Part shown: positions 10,501 through 20,504 of the stretch, piece after piece
Numbering within the stretch: position 1 is the stretch's first letter
Layout of the letters: each line of letters begins with the position of its first letter
NCBI GenBank assembly: GCA_963922205.1
Contig: CAWUHX010000004.1
Span: 434,001-498,000 of the forward strand
DNA length: 64,000 bases
Direction: 5' to 3'
From: Romanomermis culicivorax
Lineage: Eukaryota > Nematoda > Enoplea > Mermithida > Mermithidae
Notes under the pieces: model-generated
What the model was told of the DNA's origin: nothing
Seen by the model: only the letters and a program-made list of their open reading frames with translations
The model's database searches: none
Program-made: the position numbers and the translations under genes

Positions 10501-11368
10501 CAATTACCCCGTCTAGAGTAGTGCATTGACCTGCAGTGGGACTGCATCCACCTACATCTCCTAAGGTGCTTAGAGCTGTAGTGCCATCCCACGAAGCGAC
10601 CTGTTCCTCCTCGATGAAAAGGTTAGTCACTGTCTTGCAGACGTCATTGCAGCACCATGAGTACATCACCTCCAGTGTTTGGTTAGTGCTATAAAAGCCA
10701 GGACGTATTTCCACGAGCTTTTGTAAACCAAACACCTTTGTGCGATGTGCTAGTGTACATGCCGCAGGCGCGAGGTGCTGAGTAGTAATGACGTCCGCAG
10801 TAATGCCCCTAGATCCGAAAAAACCAGTGTTCGTGCATACCTTACGATTCCGTAGGGTACATTTCCATGCTTTAGTCGTGATTGGATCGGAAATAGGTAC
10901 ATATACTGTAACATTCATGCGTCGTGGACTCCACGAAGATTTTGGTGGTTTGCATTCAACTTTCTGAGGTAACTCAAGTGGATGACCGCTTCTTGAAAGA
11001 CCACAAAATTGGTATTGAGTAGCATGTGTTGCAGAGCTCATTCCTAAGAACAGTAGTGTCACGAAGGCCCAATTTAATACAAACAAAATATTTACAAACG
11101 GTGTCTGCAAATTTACACCAAAATTTACATTTTTCACCCGTCGGGCGGCTTCATTCTTTGACGTCGTCGTCGTTGGACGACGCGGGCTCCTCTCCGGGGA
11201 AGTCGATGACCAAGCCTCCTCCGGGGTGGACTTCTCGAAGAACGCCAATCTTCGGGGACCGCGGGACGGTAGCCGTCGGAAATGGCGACGCCTTGGTGAC
11301 GTTGATGGCGTTGTGAACAGCGGGCAACGGTTCTCCAAAGGCGTTGGCGACAGGTTGCTGGGGCGCAA
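4598..11368 (-). CDS. Envelope-like glycoprotein fused to Pol (2 x retropepsin, RT, RNase H, integrase), element 1
   Basis: One open frame of 2256 codons. Residues 1-72 overlap the end of gag in another frame and are probably not coding. A hydrophobic signal peptide (about 91-116) is followed by a cysteine-rich ectodomain with nine N-glycosylation sequons (N152 to N579) and a transmembrane segment (about 636-666). A cytosolic basic stretch then leads into a first retropepsin-like domain (LDTG at 725-728, LILGLDFL at 811-818), an Arg/Ser-rich linker (868-907) and a second retropepsin-like domain (IDTG at 1057-1060, VLGTNFL at 1126-1132). RT follows (about 1330-1520, YLDD at 1479-1482), then RNase H (D1628, E1668, D1695), the integrase zinc-binding part (H1869, H1876, C1906, C1909) and the DDE core (D1938, D1998, E2034, spacing D-x35-E). 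Signal peptide, lumenal part, membrane span and cytosolic enzymes are topologically consistent. The env family was not recognised. A likely intron acceptor at 11105-11106 could supply a spliced env-pol mRNA; translation from the upstream frame is less likely because a signal peptide needs an N-terminal position. Confidence 0.9.
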   Translation of the reverse strand: MRPSNLSPTPLENRCPLFTTPSTSPRRRHFRRLPSRGPRRLAFFEKSTPEEAWSSTSPERSPRRPTTTTSKNEAARRVKNVNFGVNLQTPFVNILFVLNWAFVTLLFLGMSSATHATQYQFCGLSRSGHPLELPQKVECKPPKSSWSPRRMNVTVYVPISDPITTKAWKCTLRNRKVCTNTGFFGSRGITADVITTQHLAPAACTLAHRTKVFGLQKLVEIRPGFYSTNQTLEVMYSWCCNDVCKTVTNLFIEEEQVASWDGTTALSTLGDVGGCSPTAGQCTTLDGVIVWPATNFTAQCHYRPQGNYTASVSGNHIIIDDLQVALKIPGNSRVFRLCPDLRLNTVRTDQGLLLRIHGRFNLTQRLFGLTKDSVPDPVNAKLNYLAQQIKESEINNFRFMWLELCSHAQRYLDLTWRLLRFDPTLGARAFLQRNDLTAEFTGEALTIWPCQKVNATYVYHSYRVGDTCYKYLPVQVGGTIYFATPGGPDLTKFSPKVPCDHHFTGIFRNRSGWFTESGTVHVSHIPLELFWKQRFNVTHFDAPALFHDQLAMTPSSFAFFKQYVYKTEQIEAVLNRLVNYTAGLSLQPDTLYQAVAGVGTDIRASLEGVGLAANHVITGQQHNLMQGLQSLLSGPVQLIFNTLITLAVLAGTGFLIYVGISYYLSYRLRKRQVRFVSQYSPLNLLRKVQRWVGFHYVQNDVPTQLDRITPCFVVLVDHKETPAFLDTGCPRTIISQRLHKALIKESPKAAMAFQQHHDFNPLMSINGKAVHTLLSGPYELMLPGTRQPHTRVDIHLHVCKTTSPFWAPVDLILGLDFLEQFQNITFDYQQHVCRLNAVELPLLLTAAEIDQIEPWWENTRSLSRASHRSGSRSRSRTSSLSRPHSRASSIASSRGSTRGSRTSSRRASGHSMARSGSNCPRPPPGNSPVTLEKGRFREPSDSDAPASPVLEVPPLSDAEVESLGATQSSGERSDHVLTVQVHPTPEAHPETSVGYALVGLLRRTGLPIPRRTNAPESSFDDFVPDPGHVVSAFYPTEMRTPHIKVLLNNWVEAKALIDTGAVFSLLDHKLAVQLPDLVLTQTRARPIAANGSPIPLLGSAYVTVTVADVSERIQVQVQDNCSAELVLGTNFLGRFNCVSLSWEKSFLQFKELRVPCEGLIHNPPSTRGALPLPELIVLEPRSLTQFTAPVPSIYATVPEVAFFPKPLLGQQRNVYFAGTVSTVTNGRIPLQVVNPSTHAVVLYPHTTIGHVQMHTDSFQGSAVKADTILDHKWVEANAVISSDISSQDKTALLDLLVAFTDLYAVDEKDTGSTDLVHHEISTGDARPVRRFPFRTAPKEKDLIIQEVKALQEKGIIRPSTSPWATNTVLVRKKNGSHRMCVDFRGLNEVTKKDVYPLPRIDDILDTLKGMKYFTTLDQANAYWSIPIAEADKEKTAFNTPIGLYEFNYLPFGLCNAPGTFQRLMDLLLTGLQWCTALTYLDDILVFGNSHTQMLVRLTDVFTRLRQGGMKLRLSKCKFSHSEVEYLGYRISQKGLEPDKVKLAAVQDLPIPQNAKDIKSFLGLVSYYRHFIPGCARLSEPLTKLLRKEVTFQWSKPQQSAFDELRKLLLNPPVLRHPDFTKSFILQTDASISGIGAVLSQLDENGYDHPVAYASRGLTAAEKNYTITELETLAVVHFVKHFRPYLFQHEVVVQTDHTAVKAVLEKPNPSSRIARWGLVLAEFKLTIRPGKGRSNGNADALSRLPDPNSLAGESIDDIPLYRPEGEVMMISDGAQRLANSSQRTTNGAQHLARSESYAEISQDAQHHDLLATQFEDPELASILRSLKPYGNQNDVNGYHLLDNILQKWTGESNKIVVPRSMVTTIVEAHHNDILAGHFGAKRTARLIARRYHWPSLSADVKSFCQRCDLCQRNKPARQKTRATLKPISITGPFHRVGVDCMGPMTTSENGNRFIVVFIDYFTKWVEAFATLDITAQTIARLFVTQIVCRHGAPQILQSDRGTDFTSKLMTEITAICSTKKIHSTAYHPMTNGEVERANQTLATRLRMYVHQGHTDWDEHLPYSVFAVNISMNESTGYSPFELMYGRTPMLPVDAALSFNPPAHIIDVSTYDMEVKRHFTNALTLIQSRIERSQAAYARSYDRMARDVSYKVGDQVLKLRTTGKRGLTPKLLPIYDGPYFVTNVAYPNVTIRLEADQEDTVHVNQLRRYVSPAQPTEEEETPSTSKVIETAPLLIPSTNRDFTQDLIDPHLDAEVADP
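11105..11120 (-). promoter_or_regulatory. Candidate splice acceptor in front of the env-pol signal peptide
   Basis: On the minus strand the sequence reads GGTGTAAATTTGCAG, then ACACCGTTTG, ending at 11105. The exon that would start at 11104 opens directly into the hydrophobic signal peptide in the env-pol frame. There is no in-frame ATG between here and the ectodomain except at the end of the signal peptide, so an upstream exon would have to provide the start codon. The donor was not identified. Confidence 0.4.
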
Positions 11369-13492
11369 TCGCCGCCAAAGTTTGGGCTCCCGTCGTCATT
11401 GTCGTCGGTGACGTTGCAACAACTGCTGTGGGCCGCACGTTGCGACTGGCCTTTTCCACAGCGCGGCGGACGGCGTCCACTGCCGGCGACGACGGTTCAC
11501 CGTCCAACAGGATCTTGTCCACCGGGGTGGCGCGAATAGTTCCGTCGGCGATAAACTCGAGCGCCCGTCGAGCGACGTCGGGTCCCAAAATCCGCAACAC
11601 CGCCGGTGCCGATAGCATGACGTCGGCGGCCGTAAGCGCCTCAACCTCGAACGGCTCGTTGAGTAGCGCCCAGGGGAGGTGCGGATGCTTTTTGGCCAAG
11701 TCGGTTGACCAAACAGCCCGCATCGCGTCGGTGACGGATGAGGAATCTGTAAGCAAGAAATCAGTAAAGCCGGAGACTTGTAAAGATATCTGTCTTGTGA
11801 ACTTGAAACTTCAGAAAAAGAAGGCAGTTTACCTATCAGATTCATCGATTCCAGTTGACCGACGACCTCCAACGCGGAGTCCGTGGGAATTCCGGGCGGC
11901 GGTCCCTGGTTGATAACACGTGCCGGTGGCGCCGTTGTACCTTCCATCAGTCGATACGACGCGATTACGCTGACGTCGCCAGTCGTTTTCGGTGTCGCTG
12001 ACGGGTTTACGTTGACCGGCGTCGCGTATTTCGGTGGTGGCGGCGGAAAAGTCGACAACGGGGTCGCCGAAACCACTGCCGCAGCTGAAAAACCAATACT
12101 GATTACACAGACAGGATAACACAGTTGTGAGCGATCCGCCAGGTGTTCAGCCAGAACTTCATCATCCAGGTCAAATAAGTCTGGGTGAAGAAGTCCTTCG
12201 GTGACCCCTACAGCATTATTTTGCCGTGGAGGTGACCGATATTGGTTCCCTATCCCGTGAGGAGTTGGATTAGCATACCTCCGAAAATTTCCACTTGCCC
12301 CCTGAGGAGAATAACCAGAGTTACCAAAATTAGTCTCACCAGGCAGTGTCCAATTTCGATTGGGGCAAGCTGTTGCCCGGTGCACTCGTAGTTTTCGGCA
12401 ATGCGGGCAGGGTCTGTCGCATCGGTCAGTCGGGTGCGCCCTCGTTCGACAAAAATAGCAACGGCTGGCGCCGGTGGCGGAGGCGGTGCTAGGGCCGGCG
12501 CTATTGGGATTTTGCGCCCGGCAAGTAGCGTCGTTGTGGGTGCAGCGTCCATGGTAGGAGCACATCTGTAGATGTGCCCCTGACGGGCGATCGCCGGCGG
12601 CCTGGACACGCGTCGACGGCGTCGATGATGGCGTCGAATTTCTCGAAGGTGGCGCCGATTGCTGAGCCGTAAGTCGCGCAATGTGAGCCGTGAGCCGGGC
12701 CATCTCCGATTGTAAACGTCGAACCTCGTCGGACGGCGTGGCCGACGGATGTTGAGCGGTGCTCCTTTGATTCGACATTGACCTGACGTTGTCGGCGGTC
12801 CTTTGTTCTGAAGAGAAAACAGCATTAGATGGGGCAGTATACCTAATCTCATCCCGAAAAATCTGTGATTCCGCGTAACAGGCTGCTTTGAGCGTCTCTT
12901 CAAGAGTTGTGAACTCCCTGAACTTAATACTATCTCTAAGGACTGGTCTCAACCCTCTTAGAAAGATAGGTTTAATAATAGAATCCCTAACGTCAGTCGC
13001 GAGATCCGGATAAGCCACCCTGGACAGTCTCTTAAGGTGCTCAAGGTAGACTATCGCGGATTCAGTCGGCTTCTGCAGGCGATCCTGGATCAACTGCTGG
13101 TGCAGATCTGAATCACGCCCTACTGGAAAGTCTCTCCTAAGAAAAGCTGTGAACTCTTCGTAGCGGGTAGGCTGCGGAGTACCACTGCTAAAGTCCCGGT
13201 AGGATGCCAGAGCAGGACCTGTGAGGCAAGACTCCAGAAACGCGATTTTATATGCATGATCCGCTTCTGTTACCCCTTGAAGTGTAAAGAAACGGGTCAA
13301 GTGGGATATAAAATCCGTTATGGACTCACCAAAAGCACCGGAAAAGGCAGGAGGGGCCATGAAGCTGGACACAGGAGGGTGCCTTCTGCCATTCATAGCC
13401 TCTAGCTTTTGGTTGAGTGGTCCAAGGGCATTCTCAAATGCAGCTTGGACCTTATTCTCAATCTGTGAAGGTAAATCAATTTCTGACTTCAT
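11151..13492 (-). CDS. gag: Gag polyprotein of element 1, two exons
   Basis: Exon 1 runs 13492-11833 and exon 2 runs 11746-11151, joined across an 86-bp GT-AG intron, about 750 residues in all. Residues 45-215 have the look of a Ty3/gypsy capsid region ([13 protein letters not shown], then a helical stretch through FLRRDFP and [10 protein letters not shown]). A Ser/Thr-rich hinge (280-300) precedes cysteine knuckles: an unusual C-x3-H-type motif (311-324), a classical CX2CX4HX4C (345-358) and a CX2CX5HX4C variant (362-376). Exon 2 adds an acidic, alanine-rich C-terminal part. Without splicing, frame 1 stays open to a TGA at 11396-11398 and gives a different, arginine-rich tail. Gag should form the particle shell and bind the RNA. 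The start is the first ATG, 21-24 bases after a TTACAG acceptor-like site (13517-13512), so a leader intron is possible. Confidence 0.8.
11747..11832 (-). other. Small spliceosomal intron within gag
   Basis: The minus strand reads ATAG then GTAAACTGCC at 11832 and ends TTGCTTACAG at 11747, 86 bp. Removing it joins codon 553 to a long frame (11746-11151) whose composition is protein-like, while the unspliced frame becomes arginine- and proline-rich. The length is not a multiple of three, so splicing switches the reading frame. The copy of element 2 in this window lacks gag, so conservation cannot be tested here. Confidence 0.7.
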
Positions 13493-15340
13493 AGATGAGA
13501 ATTCGTCTTCCTGTAAGGTATCTAAGACTGATGATCGTGCCTGTGAAGTATTTGATCGAATTGAATAGAGAGGGGTTCACTTGTCCGTTTAAACTTAGTA
13601 CTAAGTCGACAGGAACGTCTAGGTGTCTCTATTTTGTAGGAGTAAAGTAAGAGTTACTTGTGTAGTCGCGTGGCGAGGAAGCGCGGGAAGTACGAGATCA
13701 TTTGCGCGACGGCGTGTTGAGGCTGTAACGCTTGTTCTTTTCAGTATCTAGCGGCCACTCAGCGATGGGGCTAGAAAAGGACAAGGTTTTAGCTCTCAGA
13801 ACAGCCAGACGGAGAAATAGGTTGACACAGAAGGGAATTTATCTGGTCACCTACGTAGGTAAAGAGGGGATAACCCTAGTGTAAAGAGAGGGAGAAGTAT
13901 ACCCAAACTTTAGAGATGAATGGGGCAAGACCCGGTTATTTGAACCAAAAGTATAATACATTTGAAAGAAAGTGGTGGAATTCCAAACCATAAAATTAAG
14001 GAACCGACGTGAGGGCGTACGGATAAACCCGCTCAAAAGGGAATTTTATCTGGAGGTTAAGTCCGTTGTACTAGTTTACAAACTTTGGGATATGGTAGGG
14101 CTCGTAACCGACAAAGTCCTACTCACCAGGAGTAGCGCATGGAGTAGCTTAAGAATTAATAAGTAAAGGGGGACAACTTAAAGTAAACTTAGTGGGTGCT
14201 AATAGATAGGGACAAAATTAGTTTACAAACCAGACTACGCAAAGGGAAACGCACTATTACGCAATCGGCCTCACTCACTAGGAGCAATTGCGAACTCTGA
14301 AAAGTGTGATGACTAGACAGGAGGATCCCGGGAGGACGTCATTCGCGTGTATGCTACAACCGTGCCCAAAAACGGGAATGCGCGTTTTGAACAGAACGGG
14401 AACTCTCCAGGAGTATTATATACAGCTGGGGGCCGGGTTTCCGTTCACTGAGATGAAGTGAGCATCGCAGGTCACCAGTTGAGATATAAGAGCACCAGGT
14501 ACCAGGGTGCTATTCTGACACACTCAGTCAGTAAAAGGGCATGGGGGTCCTTGGCCCAGCTGTGCCGGTGGTGGAGGTGGGGAAATGCAGGCTTCCTCCT
14601 ATGAATCGAGGCTAGGCTCAACGCATCTTGAGATCAGGGGTACAGTCTGTCTCGAATAAATGAGTGTAAAGTGAGGAGCTAAGGCGGACTTAGTTGTAAT
14701 GTGTTTAGGCAGACTCGAACACCTTCGCTTAGGCGGACTAGCGGTAATATTATGCTAAGGGACAAACCAACGGAGGCTGACTCAGGATTAAGGGCGACTC
14801 TAGTGCGGACATTATTAGGCCAGCTAACGAAGGCATTTGAGTGTAAAGAAAGGAATACAGGGGGGTCTTTTACACCTTAGGCCCAACCAGTGGCTGTGCC
14901 GTAATTCCTGAGGAATTATTCTGGTGGGGACACTAAAGAAGATCATAAATGAGAAAGAAATGCGAGAATTTAAATAAGAAATTTACAGGAAGGTTGACAA
15001 CCCTTGCAGTTGTTAGACACAGGCAGTACTGACTGCAAATGCCTAACGGTTGCGTATGTTGAACAACCAACCCAGCTGAGGCCGAGTGTAAACCCGTTCA
15101 AACCTGCAGTTAAAGCTTAGAAGAGTAGTCACGTGCTGATCCATCAGTGCCGCTACCCTTGCGGACAACTTGATCAGTGCCACGGACTGGGTGCATCTCA
15201 GGTTGCGTGAGTATGTCTACTGATGTTTCCCAGGCACCGGTAGCACACAGACACAACCCTAAAACAAGAGTCGTAGGTGAGAAAATAATATTACAATCAT
15301 CACCTAGAACTCAAGTGGCATCTTGGAAACCCACAGTAAC

Positions 15341-16195
15341 CCGGTGCTGACGTCAAAAGATGTGATATACACCACCACACTCGGTGCGGACCTCAGGTAA
15401 CTGGGATGTAAGTGCCATAATCTCATATTGCAGTACGTACGCCAAAAAGTAAGAGCCTACGGCTACAAACTCTTTACGGCAATACGGGGCATCGCCGTTG
15501 CTGACGCCAGAATAAGACTGTAGAGTCTTAATTCCGATACTGGAATAGAGATTTATCATTGTGGACATCAGTAGATAGGGCCCTAGGCCAGCAACCTTGC
15601 TACGACAACACGGAGCATCACCGTTGCTGACGTCAAAAGGTAATAGCTGAGTCTCAGTTATCCTACGACAATGATATGAGATGCAGTTGTTGCAGACGCC
15701 AGATGTGCGGTTTGTAAGGCCTCACATCTCCGAACAACAATACGGTGCATTATTGTTGCTGACGTCAAGGACTGGAGTCGGGATAGCCGACCAATCCTAG
15801 TGCAACAACACGAGCCTCTGCTGTTGCAGACATCAAGAGGACAGTGCCATACGGTCACCATCCTGCAATAACAACCTGTTACGTTGCCATTGCTGACGTC
15901 AGAGGTAGAGCCGGAGGGCCACCAACCCCTTAAAGCAACAGCAAGGGATGCAGCTGTTGCAGACGCAGGGGTGGCCACGGAGAACCTGCAACCCCTGAAT
16001 GACCACCTGATATGTGGCCATTGCTGACGTCAGAAGCATGACCCTGCTAGTCAAGCCTCAGTGCAACAGTAGCATGTGAGGTAGTTGCCGACGTCAGAGG
16101 TGGGGTCGCACAAGACACAACACCTCATAACAACAACCCAATAAGTAGTTGTTGCTGACGCCAGTGGTCCCAACCGGTAAGATTCTCACCACTTG
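15341..16195 (-). repeat. Array of about a dozen covarying stem-loop units with TGACGTCA cores
   Basis: Units of about 70-80 bp share the word TTGCTGACGTCA (variants TTGCAGACGCCA and similar). Exact TGACGTCA lies at 15348, 15628, 15760, 15894 and 16025. Between cores, each unit has an outer and an inner stem whose sequences differ from unit to unit but still pair. Inner examples: CAACAATA (15735-15742) with TATTGTTG (15751-15758); GCAACAGC (15935-15942) with GCTGTTGC (15953-15960). Outer examples: AGATGTG (15701-15707) with CACATCT (15723-15729); TAAGACT (15513-15519) with AGTCTTA (15524-15530); GAGGTG (16097-16102) with CACCTC (16121-16126). Where pairing is not Watson-Crick, it is usually a G-U wobble on the minus strand, that is, in the element's RNA, as in 15865-15875 with 15883-15893 and 15801-15810 with 15819-15828. 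Confidence 0.8.
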
Positions 16196-17537
16196 CAACC
16201 ACCCAGAAATAGGAAAATAAAAAGAAGAAAGAGAAGAAGGAAACCGTACAGTAGTGGAAAAAATAATAAGAATGACCTACTGAAGGTTTGCCAACTATGA
16301 CGTATGTGTGCCCAGTGAAGAAAAGTTTTGGTTGTGAAAATTTGAATAGAAGTGAAAAGAGAGTGTTTTGTTTGTTTGGGGGTTTTTTTTTTTGGTAGGA
16401 AAAAGAATAAATTTTAATTTGTTTGTTGAAAAAGGGGGAAGAAAAGGAAATGGGGTATAAGTTTTTATTGAGTTGATTTTGGAGATAAGAAAATTTATTA
16501 GGTGAAAAGTTATTTTAATTGGGTCACACACGACGCATAGGGACGGAGAAATAAAAAGGAAAGTAAATAAAATTAAAATTTGAGGCCCTAGAGATAAGCA
16601 ATGTGATCTGCTAAGTACGGTGTTAGATGTGTCAACAGTAAAATTTTGGCTTGTTTGGCCGGAAAAATGAGCAACTTGGCTAGTGCTCAGTGGAGATAAG
16701 AAAAAATTTTGAAAAAGTGTGTTGACACACATACCGGACACAGATAACAACTCACGACCACACTTGACGTCCAGAATCAAGAGTGGAAGGGTTACTGTAC
16801 CTCGTGATCGGAGATCCCGAAACCCTCAGGGGCTGTGAAAACCTCATGGGTTGTGATACTCAAGTACCCGTACCCAGGTATACTGTAGTTAGAGTACGTG
16901 CTAATCGCAGTCATACTGTAACCAAAAGGCCTACGGCGCTACAGTAACCTTTCCGATCACACGCAGTGAATGGAGGCCCGAAATTAGGGAAAAATTAGAA
17001 AGAGGAAGGAAAAATGAAAGCACAGAGGAGAATTACGGCAGTATACTCGATTTACTCAACTCTGGGAATTTTATGACTCTTGGGGATTAAATCTGGGGAA
17101 AAATCGATACCAGAGGATTAACCAAAGCTTACGGGAGCTAGTATACTCATGAGGGGTTAATTACGCGCAAGAATCATTAATTTAATCACTCGTGGGGCAA
17201 ATCCCGACCTACAGTAATTAAGTTTTACTCAAATGCGGTGCTATCTGAGTTGGCGTTAAACTCGAATATAAGGGCCTATTCCGACCTAAGGGGTAGTCTA
17301 CCTTCTTACGGGCGTATCCACTTATATGAGGGCAAAAACTTCATCCCAAGGGTCAGTGTCCCACTTTGGAAGCGAATCATCAGACCTGAGAGAGGTTTCC
17401 CCACTCAAGTGGCGATTCTCATGATCTGATGGAGGTTTCCCCTACTCAAATCGAAAATTTACCTAGTTGAAAGAGGTATCTCACTCAAAAGGTTAAAAGG
17501 TTCGTTCCCAATGACTGTGGAGTCAGACTTAAAGGTC

Positions 17538-17555
17538 GATTTTCCAGCCTCGCCA
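17538..17555 (-). other. Primer-binding site of element 1
   Basis: Directly inside the 5' LTR the minus strand reads TGGCGAGGCTGGAAAATC. It begins with TGG, as expected for pairing with a tRNA 3' CCA end. The implied discriminator base G is typical of tRNA-Ser, but the tRNA was not identified from this window. Confidence 0.7.
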
Positions 17556-18985
17556 TGTCACATTAAACGGAGATGGAGCCATGTCACATTAAATGAAGTG
17601 GGTGATCAGTCACATTGACGGGCAAACCCGTACCATATCCCATAGGTAATATGGTCATGACACTGTAGGTGTCATGCTGTGACCCCGTGGGGTGGCTCCA
17701 GTATAATTCTTCGTTTCGGGAACCCAACCCAGCTGATACTACCACAGGTAAACCTATGGTGTATCTCGGCCTTGTCCTGGGGTTAATGCTGTAGAATAAT
17801 GGACAACGCGGCCGGGTCGGGGGTGTCAATCCCTAATCCTCATTCTACGGAATGGGGGACGGTGCCATTCGGGGAATGGCTTACTGTAGGGGACCCGATT
17901 GTTAACCTAAATCCCCTTTATTGGCCCTGACCTTAAGGGTCTGAGGGCTTTCTTAACTGAGGGTCCTTCCGAGGGAAAACTGGCTTAGGGGAGACTCCCA
18001 CAAATAAACCCTCAATAACAATAACCCCTGAGAAGACTCACGACACTTCTTCTCAAATTACTCGGCGCTGGGCGACGGGTTCGGGGTCAAACGCGGGGTC
18101 CTACAGACGGCGATGTGGGAACGAACTCCGAGCGATTTGGCGTGGGGATTCGGCGGCTGCTAAACAGCAGGCGGCGATCACTAACGTTTCCTCGGCGAGG
18201 GGCGATGGGTCTCTACACTAACGGCGACGGTGACGGGTTCCTCCGGTCAGGTTACTGTAGGCGACTGTGTGTATGTGTAGGTCGGGGACGAAAATATGGT
18301 AATTTATTCGACGTGTGACGGCAACGCAGTTGACAACAATAAAATATAATAAAATATATCGGCAGCGGACGCGACGTGAAGCTAAATGACGAAAAACCAG
18401 TTAGGCTCAAAGAGAGTGCCAAAAACACACAAAACATGCCCTTTTAAAGGGCTCCATAGACTACAGTATGCCTTGGGCGGAGTTAACACTCCCCCAAGCT
18501 AACTTCTGCAGCGGAAATCGTTGCAGAAGATGCCTATGATCACATAGACATTTTCAGTTCACAACGTTAAGCATTGGGGTGAGTTTTCACTCTCCATGCT
18601 TAACATAGGAACGTCACTAGTGAGAATTTCAACTAGTCGTTTCACGTTGTGAAACGTCGCTAGTTTTTACTGATAAGAAGTGCACGTTGTGCTCTAATTA
18701 CAGCGATGAGCTCGGAGAGCTTATCTTTAACGGAAATTCTTGACTAGCGGGCACATACCGTAGTCTACGTGTGCGATTGAAAAATAATAAATCGAAACGG
18801 AAATAAATGTGCGCAAAAGCAACAGAAATAAACATAAAAGTACACACATAAATTGCATGTAAAAAGTATAAAAACGAAACGCAAAATTGATGTAAATTAC
18901 TGTAACGCAAAACATAACGAAAAACATAATGAAAAATTGTGATGTGAATCACGTGACGTTCGACGAAATCCGTCGGCACGTGACA
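17556..18985 (-). repeat. 5' LTR of element 1
   Basis: This 1430-bp copy of 2708-4137 is followed outside by the target duplication GTGT (18986-18989). The TATA-like tract of the active promoter copy lies at 18358-18339 on the minus strand. Confidence 0.95.
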
Positions 18986-20500
18986 GTGTGGAAAAAATGT
19001 TGTGGTCTTTTGCGTGTTTTCAGCTCTTCCAAACATTCTGATATTTTTAGAGTCGTTAATTTAAAATTGAATGAAAAATTGTAATTTTCTGTAGAACAAG
19101 GTTTCTAGAAAACTATCCAACAGCTGGCGAATCAATTTTCGCAAGATTAATTTTAAGAATCAGCTTCAAAAATCGTGATTTCTGAAAATTTATCATTTGA
19201 AAAATTTCAAAACTAGTGATATATGTGCAAACTTTGGCATATTTAGCCAAAAAGCTATGAGTAAGAAGAGTAGAAATTTTTCAAAAATGCTTCCATGAGG
19301 TATTCGAATTCAATTCACGTCAAGAAAGGAACAATCACTTCAAAAATCTCAGAAAATTTACACGTGTTGCTCTTTCTCGGAAAATGTGGATTTTAGTGAT
19401 TACCGATTAAAACACGAGGTGAGCATACCTGTAAGACCTCCGACCAGTTGGGGAGGAGTCGAAAAAAGTCGAAATTTTTCCCAAAAAAGGCCTAAAAAGA
19501 TACACTTTTTTGCTAATTTTTTTCAATTTTCTCCAAATGGAGGGGGGTTGGGTATATGGTTGGCCAAGTTGGGATGGGGGTCCCCCGAAACCCCCCCCCT
19601 AGTACAGGTATGGAGGTGGGACATACGTTCAAGATAAACAGGAACTATTAACCATTGAATGGTAAAGAAGAGTACACATAATAAAAGTCGCGGCTGGGCC
19701 AGTTAATTTGTAAATAATAATGATAATTCAAGTTTTTCTGGATTCGAGTCTTGTAAAACGCATCAAAATGCATTTTCTCTGTATCCGACCTTCGCTAAAA
19801 TGGTGGGAACTGTCATCAAGTCGATTGGCCGGGAAAATTTATTGATTTTTTTAGTTTCTTCATGGCAATTTTCTGGCTCTGTCTCAGGCTTAAACTTGGG
19901 CTGCGCTCATGGCTAGGCTTTGGCTTATGCTCTGACATATGGTTATGAAGCAGTGAACTTGATTTTTTCGACCAATAAAATTGAAAAAACTTTTTCGCTC
20001 AGCACTGGTTTGTTGCTAATTTTGCTATTTTGCTGAAAAATTCACCGTTTTTTCAATAAATCGGTGTTACTATGAGCCCAGAAAAGCATAACTGTAAGCA
20101 TGCTTTTTTGTGCACAGCAACTAAATTTTCAGCTGTGCAACCAAATTTTTTCTGTAAAATTGCATGATGCATTTTCATGCATTATAAATAGGAAAATAGA
20201 TTTCAATTGACTTAAAATTTTTTATATTTTTCTAGTGCGTTATTAGAGAACGTCATTCTAGCTAATGTTCCTATTGTAGCTTTTAATGATCAAGATATTA
20301 TGGATGGATAATAGTTGGATCCTATTAGTGTTTTTGCAAAAACGCATCTTGAATCTATAGGTGCAAATTCTTGCCGGTAAGAATGCAAATTCTTGGTTGC
20401 TTGCCAAGTTTTCGAATTGTAGTTTGCCTAACTGAAAATTCATCGAATTCGCTGAAAAATTAAACCTTCTGTTTTGGAAATGAACGTTGAAAAGATTCAT
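18986..20500. other. Gene-free AT-rich stretch
   Basis: Apart from the MITE at 19424-19612 no gene is visible. The part from about 20310 to 20500 is duplicated at 41487-41680, where it abuts a truncated LTR element, so it belongs to the satellite-bearing repeat that follows. Confidence 0.5.
19424..19612. mobile_element. MITE, CATACCTGTAA family, copy B
   Basis: The ends are CATACCTGTAA (19424-19434) and TACAGGTATG (19603-19612). The flanks GAGGTGAG (19416-19423) and GAGGTGGG (19613-19620) form an 8-bp duplication with one change. Like copy A it carries GACC(T)CCGACCAGTTGG next to the left end and a run of G then C near the right end. Confidence 0.75.
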
Positions 20501-20504
20501 TTTT

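Larger units (their letters stand above)
13493..17555 (-). other. 4-kb leader of element 1 between the 5' LTR and gag
   Basis: No convincing coding frame is present; the longest on the element strand (16780-16295, 161 codons) is pyrimidine-driven and lacks any recognised motif. The leader contains the stem-loop array at 15341-16195, purine-rich stretches near 16200-16560, and loosely repeated GAGTGTAAAG and GGCGGACT words near 13870-14850. It is far longer than ordinary gypsy leaders. A role in RNA packaging, translation or splicing is possible but not shown. Confidence 0.6.
2708..18985 (-). mobile_element. Complete Ty3/gypsy-type LTR retrotransposon with envelope-like region (element 1)
   Basis: The element is 16,278 bp on the minus strand. 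Both LTRs are exactly 1430 bp, begin TGTCAC and end GTGACA, and differ at nine positions, so the insertion is recent. The direct repeat GTGT flanks it (2704-2707 and 18986-18989). In element order it holds: 5' LTR (17556-18985), a primer-binding site, a 4-kb non-coding leader with a stem-loop array, gag (13492-11151), an env-protease-RT-RNase H-integrase ORF (to 4598), a 0.46-kb 3' region and the 3' LTR. Integrase lies after RT and RNase H, which is the Ty3/gypsy order. Its length is roughly twice that of most gypsy elements because of the leader, the env region and the long LTRs. Both large frames are open, so the copy may be able to move. Confidence 0.92.

Noticed and set aside
11151..11368. 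A -1 ribosomal frameshift from gag into env-pol.
   Set aside because: The frames require +1 (or -2), no slippery site was recognised, and a fusion would hide the env signal peptide.
11396..11746. The unspliced gag frame as the main Gag C-terminus.
   Set aside because: Its product is arginine/proline-rich and reads like an overlapping frame, whereas the spliced frame has normal protein composition; it is kept only as a possible minor product.
16295..16780. A 161-codon minus-strand frame in the leader of element 1.
   Set aside because: It is dominated by pyrimidine-rich sequence, has no recognisable motif and cannot be compared with element 2, so it is not listed as a gene.
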